A model generated the notes under the pieces. The model was not told the DNA's origin, made no database searches, and saw only the letters and a list, made by a program, of their open reading frames with translations. A DNA stretch of 32,927 bases from Leptolyngbyaceae cyanobacterium CSSed165cm_216. Its GTDB lineage: Bacteria; Cyanobacteriota; Cyanobacteriia; Phormidesmidales; Phormidesmidaceae. This document shows positions 13,715 through 20,975 of this stretch, piece after piece (position 1 is the first letter of the stretch; each line of letters starts with the position of its first letter). The stretch spans positions 1-32,927 of the forward strand of contig SLIY01000466.1 in the NCBI GenBank assembly GCA_007135385.1, written 5' to 3'. The translations under genes were made by a program, and so were the position numbers.

Positions 13715-16075
13715 TCACCCCCCTTCCCGCAGCCGACTCAGAGCCCGCTGGACAGAAGCTAGCCCCTGGCGATCGCCCTGGGCTTTAAGATGATCGCTAG
13801 CCCGTTGCAGATCGGCGATCGCCCGATCGTGGTCCCCTTGGCTTTGGTAAATGGTGCTGCGGTAACAATAGGGTAGGGCAATCGGATCGCCACAGGCGAT
13901 GGCGTCGCTATAGTCGCGCACGGCGCCCTTCAGGTCTCCCAGCTTTTGCAGGGCACTGCCGCGATACCCATAGGCCATGGGTAGGTGGGGTTTCAGGGCG
14001 ATCGCCTGGGTAAAGTCCTGAATTGCCGCTGGGTAGCGCCGTTGTTCTAGACGCAGCCAGCCGCGGTTACAGTAAGCGGCAAACAGCTTGGGATTGTGCT
14101 CTAGGGCCTGGGTCAAGTCCAGTTCTGCCTGGTCGGCATGGTTGAGCTCTAAGTGGGCTGCCCCTCGGTTATTGAGGACGATGGCATGGTCGGGCTGTAG
14201 CTGCAACACATGGGTATAGTCGCTGATCGCCCCAGGTTGGTCTCGCAAGTCGTGGCGAGTAGTGCCCCGGTTAAATAGGGCAATTTTGTCCCCTGGGGTA
14301 ATGGCAGGGTTTTGAAACCGTTGAATCAACCCCTGCACCACTTGCGGATCAGCGGTGCGCAGCTTAGCGTCCACCTGGGGAAAGGGGATATTGGCGGTGG
14401 CTAAAGGCCTGAGGCTGACGATCGCGTAGGTGCGATCGCTGTCGGGGCCACTGTCGCACACCACATAGCTTTCGGCACTACCGATGATCTTAAACTTAAA
14501 GCGATCGGGATAGGTTTCCCGCAATGGCAGTAGCTTCCCCAGAGCGACCTTAAGTTGGCTGAGCAGGTTCGGCTCCAAATTCCAGCGTTGACTAATGCGC
14601 CAAATCAATCGCCCTTCCTCTAAAGTGGCCTGGTGGCACCAGCCAATGTCCACATGGCCACCCCGTTGGAGTAGGTGGACAAAACTGCTCAGCAGGTCAT
14701 CATCAATGTCCACCTGGTGAGCCCAGGGCCACACCAACAATAGTCGCTGTTGGGCCTGGGCGATCGCCTGCTCCAGCGCCTGGCGGCTAGCGGTGGTATT
14801 GGGGGTCGTTGCCCCATCAGGGTTGACGAAGTCCAAAATCCAACTGGGGTCTTGGGTCTGGCCATAGCGATTCTGGGAAGTTGAGGCTGACTGGCGTAGC
14901 CTGTTCAGTTCAGCCTCCGTCTGTCCCAGGCGTTGGGTGAGTTGAGCCATGGACTGACGACTTGCCATCCCCTGTTTCACCTGAGGCAGCACTTGAGCCC
15001 ATTGGTGGCCCAACCGCTGCTGCCGTTCGGCCAGGGACTGGGTGGCCCCCGCCAGTTTAGAGAGCTGAGCCTTCACCTGACCCAAATGCTGGGAGACAGC
15101 TTGCTGCACCTGCTCTTGGCAGTACCCAGTGGTTTCCTGGTGGCTAATGTGCTGCTGCAGGGCCTGCATAGTCAGCTTGAGTTGGCTTAGATCCTCAACT
15201 AAGTCTTTACCGGTATCCTTCGCGGCCCAATGGCTAGCGGACAGGTCACCGATCGTCCCTACCGGAATTTTGGTCAAGGCCCGCTCTAGATTGGTCTGCT
15301 GACGGGTTAGATCTCGAACGTGGTTAACCAGATTGGTGAATTCGGTTTGATCGACTAAGTGGCTGATCACTTTCATCACCTCACTGATCTCAGACCCCGT
15401 TGAGCCAGGGGCTGCCTTCTGGGACAGGTTTTGCAGCCGTTGCTCTAGCTGATGGACCGTGGCCTGCAGATGGACCACTAGGGTACGAGTTTCCGATCGC
15501 AGGGTTTCGCTGCCGATGCGGGCTTGCATCAAATCTGTTCTGACCTGCGACACTTCGCCTTCCAGAGCTTCTAACCGCGGCAACGTCGCCAACCGCTGCA
15601 TGGCGTTGGTCAGGTTTTTCACCCCCGCTTGGGCCTGGGCATATTGTTCTTGCAGGTGGCTAATCGCAGCTTGAATCTGACTCAGATCAGGGGCCAGTTC
15701 CTGCTGAATTTGGTCATCTACATAATGGTGCAGCTGGGTAATTTCGTTAGAAAACTGCATGAAAGCCCGGTTATTACGGGCCATCACCGATCGCTGGAAG
15801 TTGGTTAGGGCCTCTGGCGAAGGTAGGGCCGATACCTGTTGGCTGAGGTTTGTCAGACGGTGGCTTGTCTGTCGCTGTTGCCGGGCCAACTTCGCTTGGG
15901 CCTGATCAAGTTGTTGTTCTACCCGGTTGCGATTCAGTAATCCGATGGCTGCCATCACCGTTAAGGGGGCGGTGGCCAGGGCCGCATTTTGGGCCGCCAT
16001 TGAGGCCACGGCTCCCACCCCTGAACCAACGACCAGAGCCTGCTCTGCCCGTGTTAACCAATGGTTGTCTGCCAC
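13715..16075 (-). CDS. Coiled-coil, PLD-like and TPR multidomain protein
   Basis: 786 residues; not a named family I recognise. Order seen: a glycine/alanine-rich hydrophobic segment (about 14-46) that could be a membrane hairpin; a very long coiled coil (about 50-400, heptads rich in Gln and Leu); a compact alpha/beta domain (about 430-590) with 'ALEQAIAQAQQRLLLVWPWAHQVDIDDDLLSSFVHLLQRGGHVDIGW' and 'FKFKIIGSAESYVVCD...TYAIVSLRPL', which follows the phospholipase D half-domain pattern but lacks the catalytic HxK; and five TPR units (about 595-770, e.g. 'NRGWLRLEQRRYPAAIQDFTQAIALKPH'). Likely a scaffold with an inactive PLD-like binding domain. It stands alone; the ATG at 16075 is clear. The PLD-like call is by eye. 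Confidence 0.8.
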   Translation of the reverse strand: MADNHWLTRAEQALVVGSGVGAVASMAAQNAALATAPLTVMAAIGLLNRNRVEQQLDQAQAKLARQQRQTSHRLTNLSQQVSALPSPEALTNFQRSVMARNNRAFMQFSNEITQLHHYVDDQIQQELAPDLSQIQAAISHLQEQYAQAQAGVKNLTNAMQRLATLPRLEALEGEVSQVRTDLMQARIGSETLRSETRTLVVHLQATVHQLEQRLQNLSQKAAPGSTGSEISEVMKVISHLVDQTEFTNLVNHVRDLTRQQTNLERALTKIPVGTIGDLSASHWAAKDTGKDLVEDLSQLKLTMQALQQHISHQETTGYCQEQVQQAVSQHLGQVKAQLSKLAGATQSLAERQQRLGHQWAQVLPQVKQGMASRQSMAQLTQRLGQTEAELNRLRQSASTSQNRYGQTQDPSWILDFVNPDGATTPNTTASRQALEQAIAQAQQRLLLVWPWAHQVDIDDDLLSSFVHLLQRGGHVDIGWCHQATLEEGRLIWRISQRWNLEPNLLSQLKVALGKLLPLRETYPDRFKFKIIGSAESYVVCDSGPDSDRTYAIVSLRPLATANIPFPQVDAKLRTADPQVVQGLIQRFQNPAITPGDKIALFNRGTTRHDLRDQPGAISDYTHVLQLQPDHAIVLNNRGAAHLELNHADQAELDLTQALEHNPKLFAAYCNRGWLRLEQRRYPAAIQDFTQAIALKPHLPMAYGYRGSALQKLGDLKGAVRDYSDAIACGDPIALPYCYRSTIYQSQGDHDRAIADLQRASDHLKAQGDRQGLASVQRALSRLREGG

Positions 16076-16259
16076 GATGATTACCCCTGATGTTGTCGAT
16101 GCTTAAGTCAGTAGGATGCGGCCGCAGAGAAGGGGGCATCTCGGGGCTTGACCGCGGGGCTTTACACTAGAACAGAAGAGGTATCTAGGTGAGGCTTACT
16201 TCTCTTTTCAGACCGCGATCGGGCCATCAGGGTATTTTTTAGACCCAGAATGCCAGGAC

Positions 16260-16327
16260 AGATCCCAGGGTTCTGCCCTGAGATGCCCCAAAACTCATCG
16301 CCTATGAGGCCAAGAACCCTGGGATCT
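16260..16327. repeat. 68-nt inverted-repeat element upstream of ndhF3
   Basis: Perfect 15-bp arms AGATCCCAGGGTTCT (16260-16274) and AGAACCCTGGGATCT (16313-16327) around a 38-nt spacer, which itself contains CTCAT/ATGAG. The strongest member of the group with copies at 1140, 11223 and 29697. Confidence 0.75.
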
Positions 16328-16356
16328 TGACCTATGGGACCGACGCCCTAGGCATT

Positions 16357-16499
16357 ATTGAAATTTATCAATCGATCATAAAAAGCAAATCGATGAAAGC
16401 CTAATTTCCCTTTGCGTTTGCCCCCACGATTGGTTAAACTCGATTCAATATTGATAGGCTTAAGTCTATCTAATCTCGTTTTTGATTTACCTAAGTCAA
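16357..16499 (+). promoter_or_regulatory. Candidate LysR-type (CcmR/CmpR-like) binding region for the CO2-uptake locus
   Basis: Seen: ATTGA-6 nt-TCAAT (16357-16372), palindrome TCAATATTGA (16445-16454), TTA-8 nt-TAA (16460-16473) and TTGA-10 nt-TCAA (16482-16499). Family knowledge: the homologous locus in other cyanobacteria is repressed by the LysR regulator NdhR/CcmR at TCAATG-N10-ATCAAT-like sites, and CmpR uses TTA-N7/8-TAA. Matches are partial and AT-rich DNA gives chance hits; low-CO2 induction is inferred from the genes. Confidence 0.4.
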
Positions 16500-16618
16500 T
16501 TTGTTGATGCGACACCAGAGCCAGGATGGGGTAGCCCCTGATTTTGTCTTGAAAGGCGTTGTGTCAACCTTGTCAACTGCTATTTTCGATGTTTCTTCTA
16601 CCTGAGGGTAGGTTGCCC

Positions 16619-18472
16619 ATGACACCAGTTCTGGCTCAAACCAGTTGGCTCATTCCCCTGTACCCATTGATCGGTGCATTGCTGACCATTCCTTGGTCTC
16701 CAGGGATGATTCGCCGCACTGGCCCCCGTCCGGCGGGCTACGTGAATATCGTCACCACGGCCCTGGCTTTGGGTCACAGTCTGTTGGCGTTTCTGGCCTT
16801 TTGGGGCAAGTCGTCTCCCCAGTTCTTTTTTGCCCCCTGGCTGCAAGTGTCGGGGCTGAATCTCACCATTCCCCTGGAAGCGTCGGCCATTACCCTGGGG
16901 GCCTGTGTGCTGATCACTGGTCTCAATCTGCTGGCCCAGAGTTATGCGGTGGGCTACTTAGAAATGGATTGGGGCTGGGGTCGCTTCTTCGCCATGATGG
17001 CTCTGTTTGAAGCGGGGCTGTGCGCCCTGGTGTTATGCAACTCTCTACTGTTTGCTTACATGCTGCTGGAGATTTTAACCCTGGGTACCTATCTGCTCGT
17101 GGGTTTTTGGTATAACCAGTCGCTGGTGGTGACCGGGGCACGGGACGCTTTTTTAACCAAACGGGTGGGCGACCTGGTGCTGCTGATGGGGGTCCTGGCC
17201 ATCTATCCCCTCACCCACACGTGGGACTTTCGGGAGCTGGCAGCTTGGGCCCAGACTGCTAACGTCGATCCTACCCTGATGGCGCTGATTGGCATTGGGC
17301 TAATTGCTGGCCCCATGAGTAAGTGTGCTCAGTTTCCCCTTCACCTGTGGCTGGATGAGGCCATGGAAGGGCCGCTGCCCAGTACCATTCTGCGGAACGC
17401 GGTAGTGGTGATCACTGGGGTATGGGTGCTGGTGAAGCTGGAGCCGGTGATTGCCCTGTCCTCAACAGCCAGTGCCTTTGCGATCGCGGTGGGAACGGTG
17501 ACGGCCATTGGTGCCACCCTGATCTCTGCCGCCCAGGTGGATATCAAGCGGGTGCTGTCTTATCTCAGTAGCGCCTATATGGGGCTGATGTTCATTGCGG
17601 TGGGGGCCCATCTACCTGGCCCAGCGCTGCTACTGGCCTTAGTCTACGCCCTGGCCATGGCGGTGCTCGTGATGGCATCTGGCTCTATCATTATCAATGT
17701 CATCACTCAAGATTTAACCCAGATGGGTGGCCTCTGGGGCCGTCGCCCAGTGACGGCCCTGGCGATGATCACTGGTGCTGCGGGCTTGGTGGCGTTGCCT
17801 CCCCTGGGCGGCTTTTGGGCCATGCTATCGCTGGTGTCGGGGCTATGGGAGAGCCAGCGGGGACTGTTGGTGGCGATCGTGCTACTAGTGAATTGGCTGG
17901 CGGCCTTTAGTCTGGCGCGCATGATTGGCCTGATTTTTGCTGGTCAGCCCCAACCCATGACCACCCGTGCCCCGGAACCCATCTGGCTGATGGTCCTACC
18001 GCTGACCATTGCCGGGGGCTTCGCCTTGCACCTTCCCCTAGTCATGGCCCAACTCAATTTGCTACCGATCTGGGCGGAGGTCAGCAAAGATATGGCCTTG
18101 CTGCTGACCTGGTCGAGCCTCCTAGGAGCGGCGGTGGGTACCTTGCTCTACATCAACCGAGTGGTCGAAGACCCGGCCAAGCTGGTGAAGAAACCCCTGC
18201 AAAACCTGTTGGCCTATGACTTCTATACCCCCAAGCTTTACCGCAATACGTTCGTCCTGGGGGTGGATTTACTCTCTCGTCTGACCGACTGGCTGGACCG
18301 CTACGTAGTTGATGGTCTGGTGAATGCGGTGGGCCTAGCCTCCCTGTTCAGCGGCGAAACCCTGAAGTACGGCAATACGGGTCAGCTCCAGTTCTACGTG
18401 CTCACCATTGCCCTGGGGGTGGCGGCCCTGGGGGTGCTGATGAACTGGTCGGCCCTGTCGGCCCTGTTTTAG
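16619..18472 (+). CDS. ndhF3: NDH-1MS proton-pumping subunit NdhF3 (inducible CO2 uptake)
   Basis: 617-residue thylakoid membrane protein, homologous to the NuoL/NdhF antiporter-like subunit, in the form specific to CO2-uptake NDH-1 complexes. Seen: many transmembrane helices; N-terminus 'TSWLIPLYPLIGALLTIPWSPGMIRRTGPRPAGYVNIV', characteristic of NdhF3/F4; the NuoL core 'AGPMSKCAQFPLHLWLDEAMEGPLPSTILRNAVVVITG', in which the LLHAATMV motif of respiratory NdhF is replaced by 'ILRNAVVV'; and 'AAQVDIKRVLSYLSSAYMGLMF'. Start chosen at the ATG at 16619 (GAGGG upstream); an ATG at 16589 and a TTG at 16559 are in frame. First gene of ndhF3-ndhD3-cupA-cupS; the presence of a cupS-like gene marks this as the high-affinity, low-CO2-inducible version rather than ndhF4/cupB. 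Confidence 0.93.
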   Translation: MTPVLAQTSWLIPLYPLIGALLTIPWSPGMIRRTGPRPAGYVNIVTTALALGHSLLAFLAFWGKSSPQFFFAPWLQVSGLNLTIPLEASAITLGACVLITGLNLLAQSYAVGYLEMDWGWGRFFAMMALFEAGLCALVLCNSLLFAYMLLEILTLGTYLLVGFWYNQSLVVTGARDAFLTKRVGDLVLLMGVLAIYPLTHTWDFRELAAWAQTANVDPTLMALIGIGLIAGPMSKCAQFPLHLWLDEAMEGPLPSTILRNAVVVITGVWVLVKLEPVIALSSTASAFAIAVGTVTAIGATLISAAQVDIKRVLSYLSSAYMGLMFIAVGAHLPGPALLLALVYALAMAVLVMASGSIIINVITQDLTQMGGLWGRRPVTALAMITGAAGLVALPPLGGFWAMLSLVSGLWESQRGLLVAIVLLVNWLAAFSLARMIGLIFAGQPQPMTTRAPEPIWLMVLPLTIAGGFALHLPLVMAQLNLLPIWAEVSKDMALLLTWSSLLGAAVGTLLYINRVVEDPAKLVKKPLQNLLAYDFYTPKLYRNTFVLGVDLLSRLTDWLDRYVVDGLVNAVGLASLFSGETLKYGNTGQLQFYVLTIALGVAALGVLMNWSALSALF

Positions 18473-18474
18473 CA

Positions 18475-18522
18475 AAGTTTTGAGTTTTGAATTCTCAATA
18501 TTGAATTCAAAACTCAAAACTT
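18475..18522. repeat. 20-bp perfect inverted repeat directly after the ndhF3 stop
   Basis: AAGTTTTGAGTTTTGAATTC (18475-18494), 8-nt loop, then its exact complement (18503-18522). It begins 3 nt after the TAG. Built of the AAAACTCAAAACTC repeat type found in other gaps. A long AU-rich hairpin in the ndhF3-ndhD3 messenger, likely to affect 3' processing or attenuation. Confidence 0.75.
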
Positions 18523-18597
18523 CCTCTTCGGAGACGCTTTTCCTCGGAACGCTTTGCGAACGCGAACGGGCACCCCTCCCAGGAGAGGACATTAAGT

Positions 18598-18640
18598 TCA
18601 AAATCTAAAATCTAAAATCTAAAATCTAAAATCCAAAACG
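18598..18640. repeat. AAAATCT tandem repeat before ndhD3
   Basis: Four to five tandem copies of AAAATCT followed by AAAATCC, ending about 14 nt before the ndhD3 start. A related TAAAATCCAAAATCG stretch lies directly before the cupA start at 20976. Confidence 0.65.
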
Positions 18641-18653
18641 TCCCTTCCCTCCT

Positions 18654-20219
18654 ATGCTCACCACCCTTCTACTAATTCCTCTCATCGGCGCGATCGCCCT
18701 TTCCTGCTGGCCTGGCCTTTCGGCCAAGCAGGCCCGTAATGGGGCTCTGGTCAGCTCCGGTGCGGCGCTGCTGTGGACGGTCTGGCTGTTTACCCGGTTC
18801 GACCTGTCCTTTGGCGGTTTTCAGTTCCACGAGTTTTTGCCCTGGCTACCGGCCCTGGGCCTCAACTATGAACTGAGTTTAGACGGTCTCTCCCTGCTGA
18901 TGGTGGCCCTGAATAGCCTGCTCACTAGCATTGCTATCTGGAGTAGTTCGCCCCAACTGGAGCGGCCCCGGCTGTTTTACAGTCTATTGCTGGTGGTTAG
19001 TGCTGGGGTGGCTGGGGCCTTTGTGGCCCAGAACTTGATGTTGTTTTTCTTGCTTTATGAAATCGAGTTGGTACCCCTATACCTGCTGATTGCTATCTGG
19101 GGGGGCGAGAAACGGGCCTACGCTGCTACCAAGTTTTTGCTGTACACCGCCCTATCAGGGGCGCTGATGCTAGCTGGGTTTCTGGGGACCGTGTGGCTCA
19201 GTGGGGCAGAGGATTTTACCTACCATGCGGTGATGGGCCATGAGTTGCCGATGGTGTGGCAAACGGTGCTATTGGGGCTGTTACTGGTAGCCTTTGGGAT
19301 CAAAATTCCGCTGGTGCCATTCCATACTTGGTTACCCGATACCTACGTGGCGGCCAATACCCCTGTGGCGATGATGCTGGGGGGGGTGCTAGCCAAGCTG
19401 GGTACCTACGGACTGCTGCGGTTTGGCCTGGGTCTGTTTCCCGATGCCTGGGTCCAGTTTTCTCCCTACCTGGCGGGGTGGGCAGCGGTGAGCGTGCTGT
19501 ACGGGGCGGTAACGGCGATCGCCCAGAAAGACATCAAGCGCATGGTGGCCTATAGCTCCATCGGTCACATGGGCTATGTGCTGCTGGGCGGTGCGGCCAT
19601 GACTGACCTGGCCCTGACCGGGGCCCTCAGTCAAATGGTCTCCCATGGCATTATTTTGGCCATCCTATTCCACCTGGTGGGGGTGATTGAGGCCAAAGTT
19701 GGCACCCGTGACCTGGATGTACTAAACGGTCTGATGAACCCGATCCGGGGGTTGCCCATGGTCAGTGCCCTGCTAGTGCTGGGGGGTATGGCCAGTGCCG
19801 GTATCCCTGGCTTGGTGGGGTTTGTCACCGAGTTTCTGGTGTTTCAGGGCAGCTATGCGGTGTATCCGGTGCAAACTCTGTTGGGGGTGATTGGTACCGG
19901 TCTGACGGCGGTGTACTTCGTGATTCTGCTGAACCGCACCTGTTTTGGGCGGCTAGACAACGCGATCGCCTATTTCCCTAAAGTCACCTTCTCGGAAAAG
20001 CTACCCGCCTACGTGCTAGCTGGGCTGATTCTGTTCCTGGGCATCCAACCCAACTGGCTGGTGAAATGGGGCGAACCCACCGCCAGCGTCATGGTGGCGG
20101 CGATTCCGGTGGTGCTGGATCAGGTGGTGGCCGATGAGGCGATCGAGGACTTGCCTGGGGAAGTGGCCCCGGATCAGGTGATCCCATTCCCTGTCGCCAC
20201 CCTCCCTCCCCTGCCATGA
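18654..20219 (+). CDS. ndhD3: NDH-1MS proton-pumping subunit NdhD3 (inducible CO2 uptake)
   Basis: 521-residue NuoM/NdhD homologue, membrane subunit of the CO2-uptake NDH-1MS complex. Seen: about 13-14 hydrophobic helices; 'LNYELSLDGLSLLMVALNSLLT', 'NLMLFFLLYEIELVPLYLLIAIWGG' with the conserved charged pair, 'AFGIKIPLVPFHTWLPDTYVAANTPVAMMLGGVLAKLGTYGLLRF' (lysines of the proton channel) and 'AQKDIKRMVAYSSIGHMGYVLLG'. Length is normal. It lies 181 bp after ndhF3, a gap filled with repeats. The 15 nt before the ATG read CCCTTCCCTCCT-ATG style, with no Shine-Dalgarno. The C-terminal tail past the last helix is acidic and proline-rich. Assigned D3 rather than D4 because cupA and cupS follow. Confidence 0.92.
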   Translation: MLTTLLLIPLIGAIALSCWPGLSAKQARNGALVSSGAALLWTVWLFTRFDLSFGGFQFHEFLPWLPALGLNYELSLDGLSLLMVALNSLLTSIAIWSSSPQLERPRLFYSLLLVVSAGVAGAFVAQNLMLFFLLYEIELVPLYLLIAIWGGEKRAYAATKFLLYTALSGALMLAGFLGTVWLSGAEDFTYHAVMGHELPMVWQTVLLGLLLVAFGIKIPLVPFHTWLPDTYVAANTPVAMMLGGVLAKLGTYGLLRFGLGLFPDAWVQFSPYLAGWAAVSVLYGAVTAIAQKDIKRMVAYSSIGHMGYVLLGGAAMTDLALTGALSQMVSHGIILAILFHLVGVIEAKVGTRDLDVLNGLMNPIRGLPMVSALLVLGGMASAGIPGLVGFVTEFLVFQGSYAVYPVQTLLGVIGTGLTAVYFVILLNRTCFGRLDNAIAYFPKVTFSEKLPAYVLAGLILFLGIQPNWLVKWGEPTASVMVAAIPVVLDQVVADEAIEDLPGEVAPDQVIPFPVATLPPLP

Positions 20220-20251
20220 CCCCTAACCCTGTCGGGTGCACCTATGAAGCG

Positions 20252-20306
20252 ATGCACCACCCCACGACGCCACTCACCCATCGCCCTCATTCCCCCAGTG
20301 GTGCAT
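20252..20306. repeat. 55-nt inverted-repeat element between ndhD3 and NUDIX gene
   Basis: Perfect 9-bp arms ATGCACCAC (20252-20260) and GTGGTGCAT (20298-20306), spacer 37 nt. Its outer flank TACGGCC recalls the GCCGTAACCC ends of the 64-nt elements. It lies between the convergent 3' ends of ndhD3 and the NUDIX gene and could fold in both messengers. Confidence 0.6.
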
Positions 20307-20383
20307 TACGGCCAATATTTAATCGGGTGACACCAGCAGGGTGAACCTTAGGCCTAAGGCTCCCTACGGGCGATCAATGGAGG

Positions 20384-20812
20384 TTAGAGAAATTGCCAAA
20401 TTTCTTCAGGTACCAGATAACAGGGGCCGTTGCGCAGGGCGTCAGGCGATCGCCAAACCGCCTTAAACTTTCGCTTCCCTTCCACCACCTCTAGGCTCTC
20501 CTGTCCGTAGAGAGAGGTATCCACAAACCGTCCATCGTAGACAAACACAATCTCATGTCCCGGTTTCTCCTCGTAGACAAAAATGTTTTCTACAATGCCC
20601 AGCAGTTCAACCCCGGTAATGTCGGCCCCTACCTCCTCCTTAATTTCGCGAATTACTGCCTCGGCGCTGGTTTCCCCAAAGTCAATGCCACCTCCCAGGG
20701 GTCTGGCAAAGCCCCGCTCTTTGACCGAGTCGTAGGCCTCATGGACCAGAATCTCTGCCCCTCGCCGCAGCAAACAAATGGAAATTGGCCGAATCCGCGC
20801 TTTTTTGCCCAT
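20384..20812 (-). CDS. NUDIX hydrolase
   Basis: 142-residue pyrophosphohydrolase of the NUDIX family; cleaves a nucleoside diphosphate linked to another moiety. Seen: a complete NUDIX box 'GGIDFGETSAEAVIREIKEEVGADI' (pattern G-x5-E-x7-RE-x2-EE-x-G), preceded by strand 'RPISICLLRRGAEILVHEA' and followed by 'VELLGIVENIFVYEEKPGHEIVFVYDG' and 'AVWRSPDALRNGPCYLVPEEIWQFL'. All metal-binding glutamates are present, so it should be active; substrate unknown. It sits on the opposite strand between ndhD3 and cupA, inside what is normally one co-linear gene set, so its transcript is antisense to any ndhD3-cupA read-through. Confidence 0.92.
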   Translation of the reverse strand: MGKKARIRPISICLLRRGAEILVHEAYDSVKERGFARPLGGGIDFGETSAEAVIREIKEEVGADITGVELLGIVENIFVYEEKPGHEIVFVYDGRFVDTSLYGQESLEVVEGKRKFKAVWRSPDALRNGPCYLVPEEIWQFL

Positions 20813-20817
20813 GTCAA

Positions 20818-20975
20818 AACCAAAATTTTGAATTCTGAATTTTAAGTGTTGAGTTCTCCCCGGAACAAATCTAATTCAAAACTCAAACCTAAACACTGAT
20901 CACTTCTCGTAAACCCACCCCCAGCCCCTCCCAGGAGGGGAAATCCCCTACCAAACTCTAAAATCCAAAATCGCC
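20818..20975. repeat. Cluster of intergenic repeats between NUDIX gene and cupA
   Basis: Holds AAAATTTTGAATTCTGAATT-type sequence, AATTCAAAACTCAAAC, and the palindrome CCCCTCC (20925-20931)/GGAGGGG (20934-20940) in an ACCCACCCCCAGCCCC setting, a motif I recall as common in cyanobacterial genomes. It ends with TAAAATCCAAAATCG right before the cupA ATG. The promoters of the divergent NUDIX and cupA genes, if cupA has one, must lie here. Confidence 0.6.

Larger units (their letters stand above)
16076..16618. other. Gene-free regulatory region upstream of ndhF3
   Basis: No gene seen. The left part (16076-16350) holds an inverted-repeat element; the right part (16355-16500) is AT-rich and holds several LysR-type half-site pairs; the last 100 bp lead into ndhF3. 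Confidence 0.5.

Noticed and set aside
18475..18640. Insertion sequence remnant between ndhF3 and ndhD3
   Set aside because: No transposase fragment or target duplication; the content is dispersed short repeats found in several other gaps.
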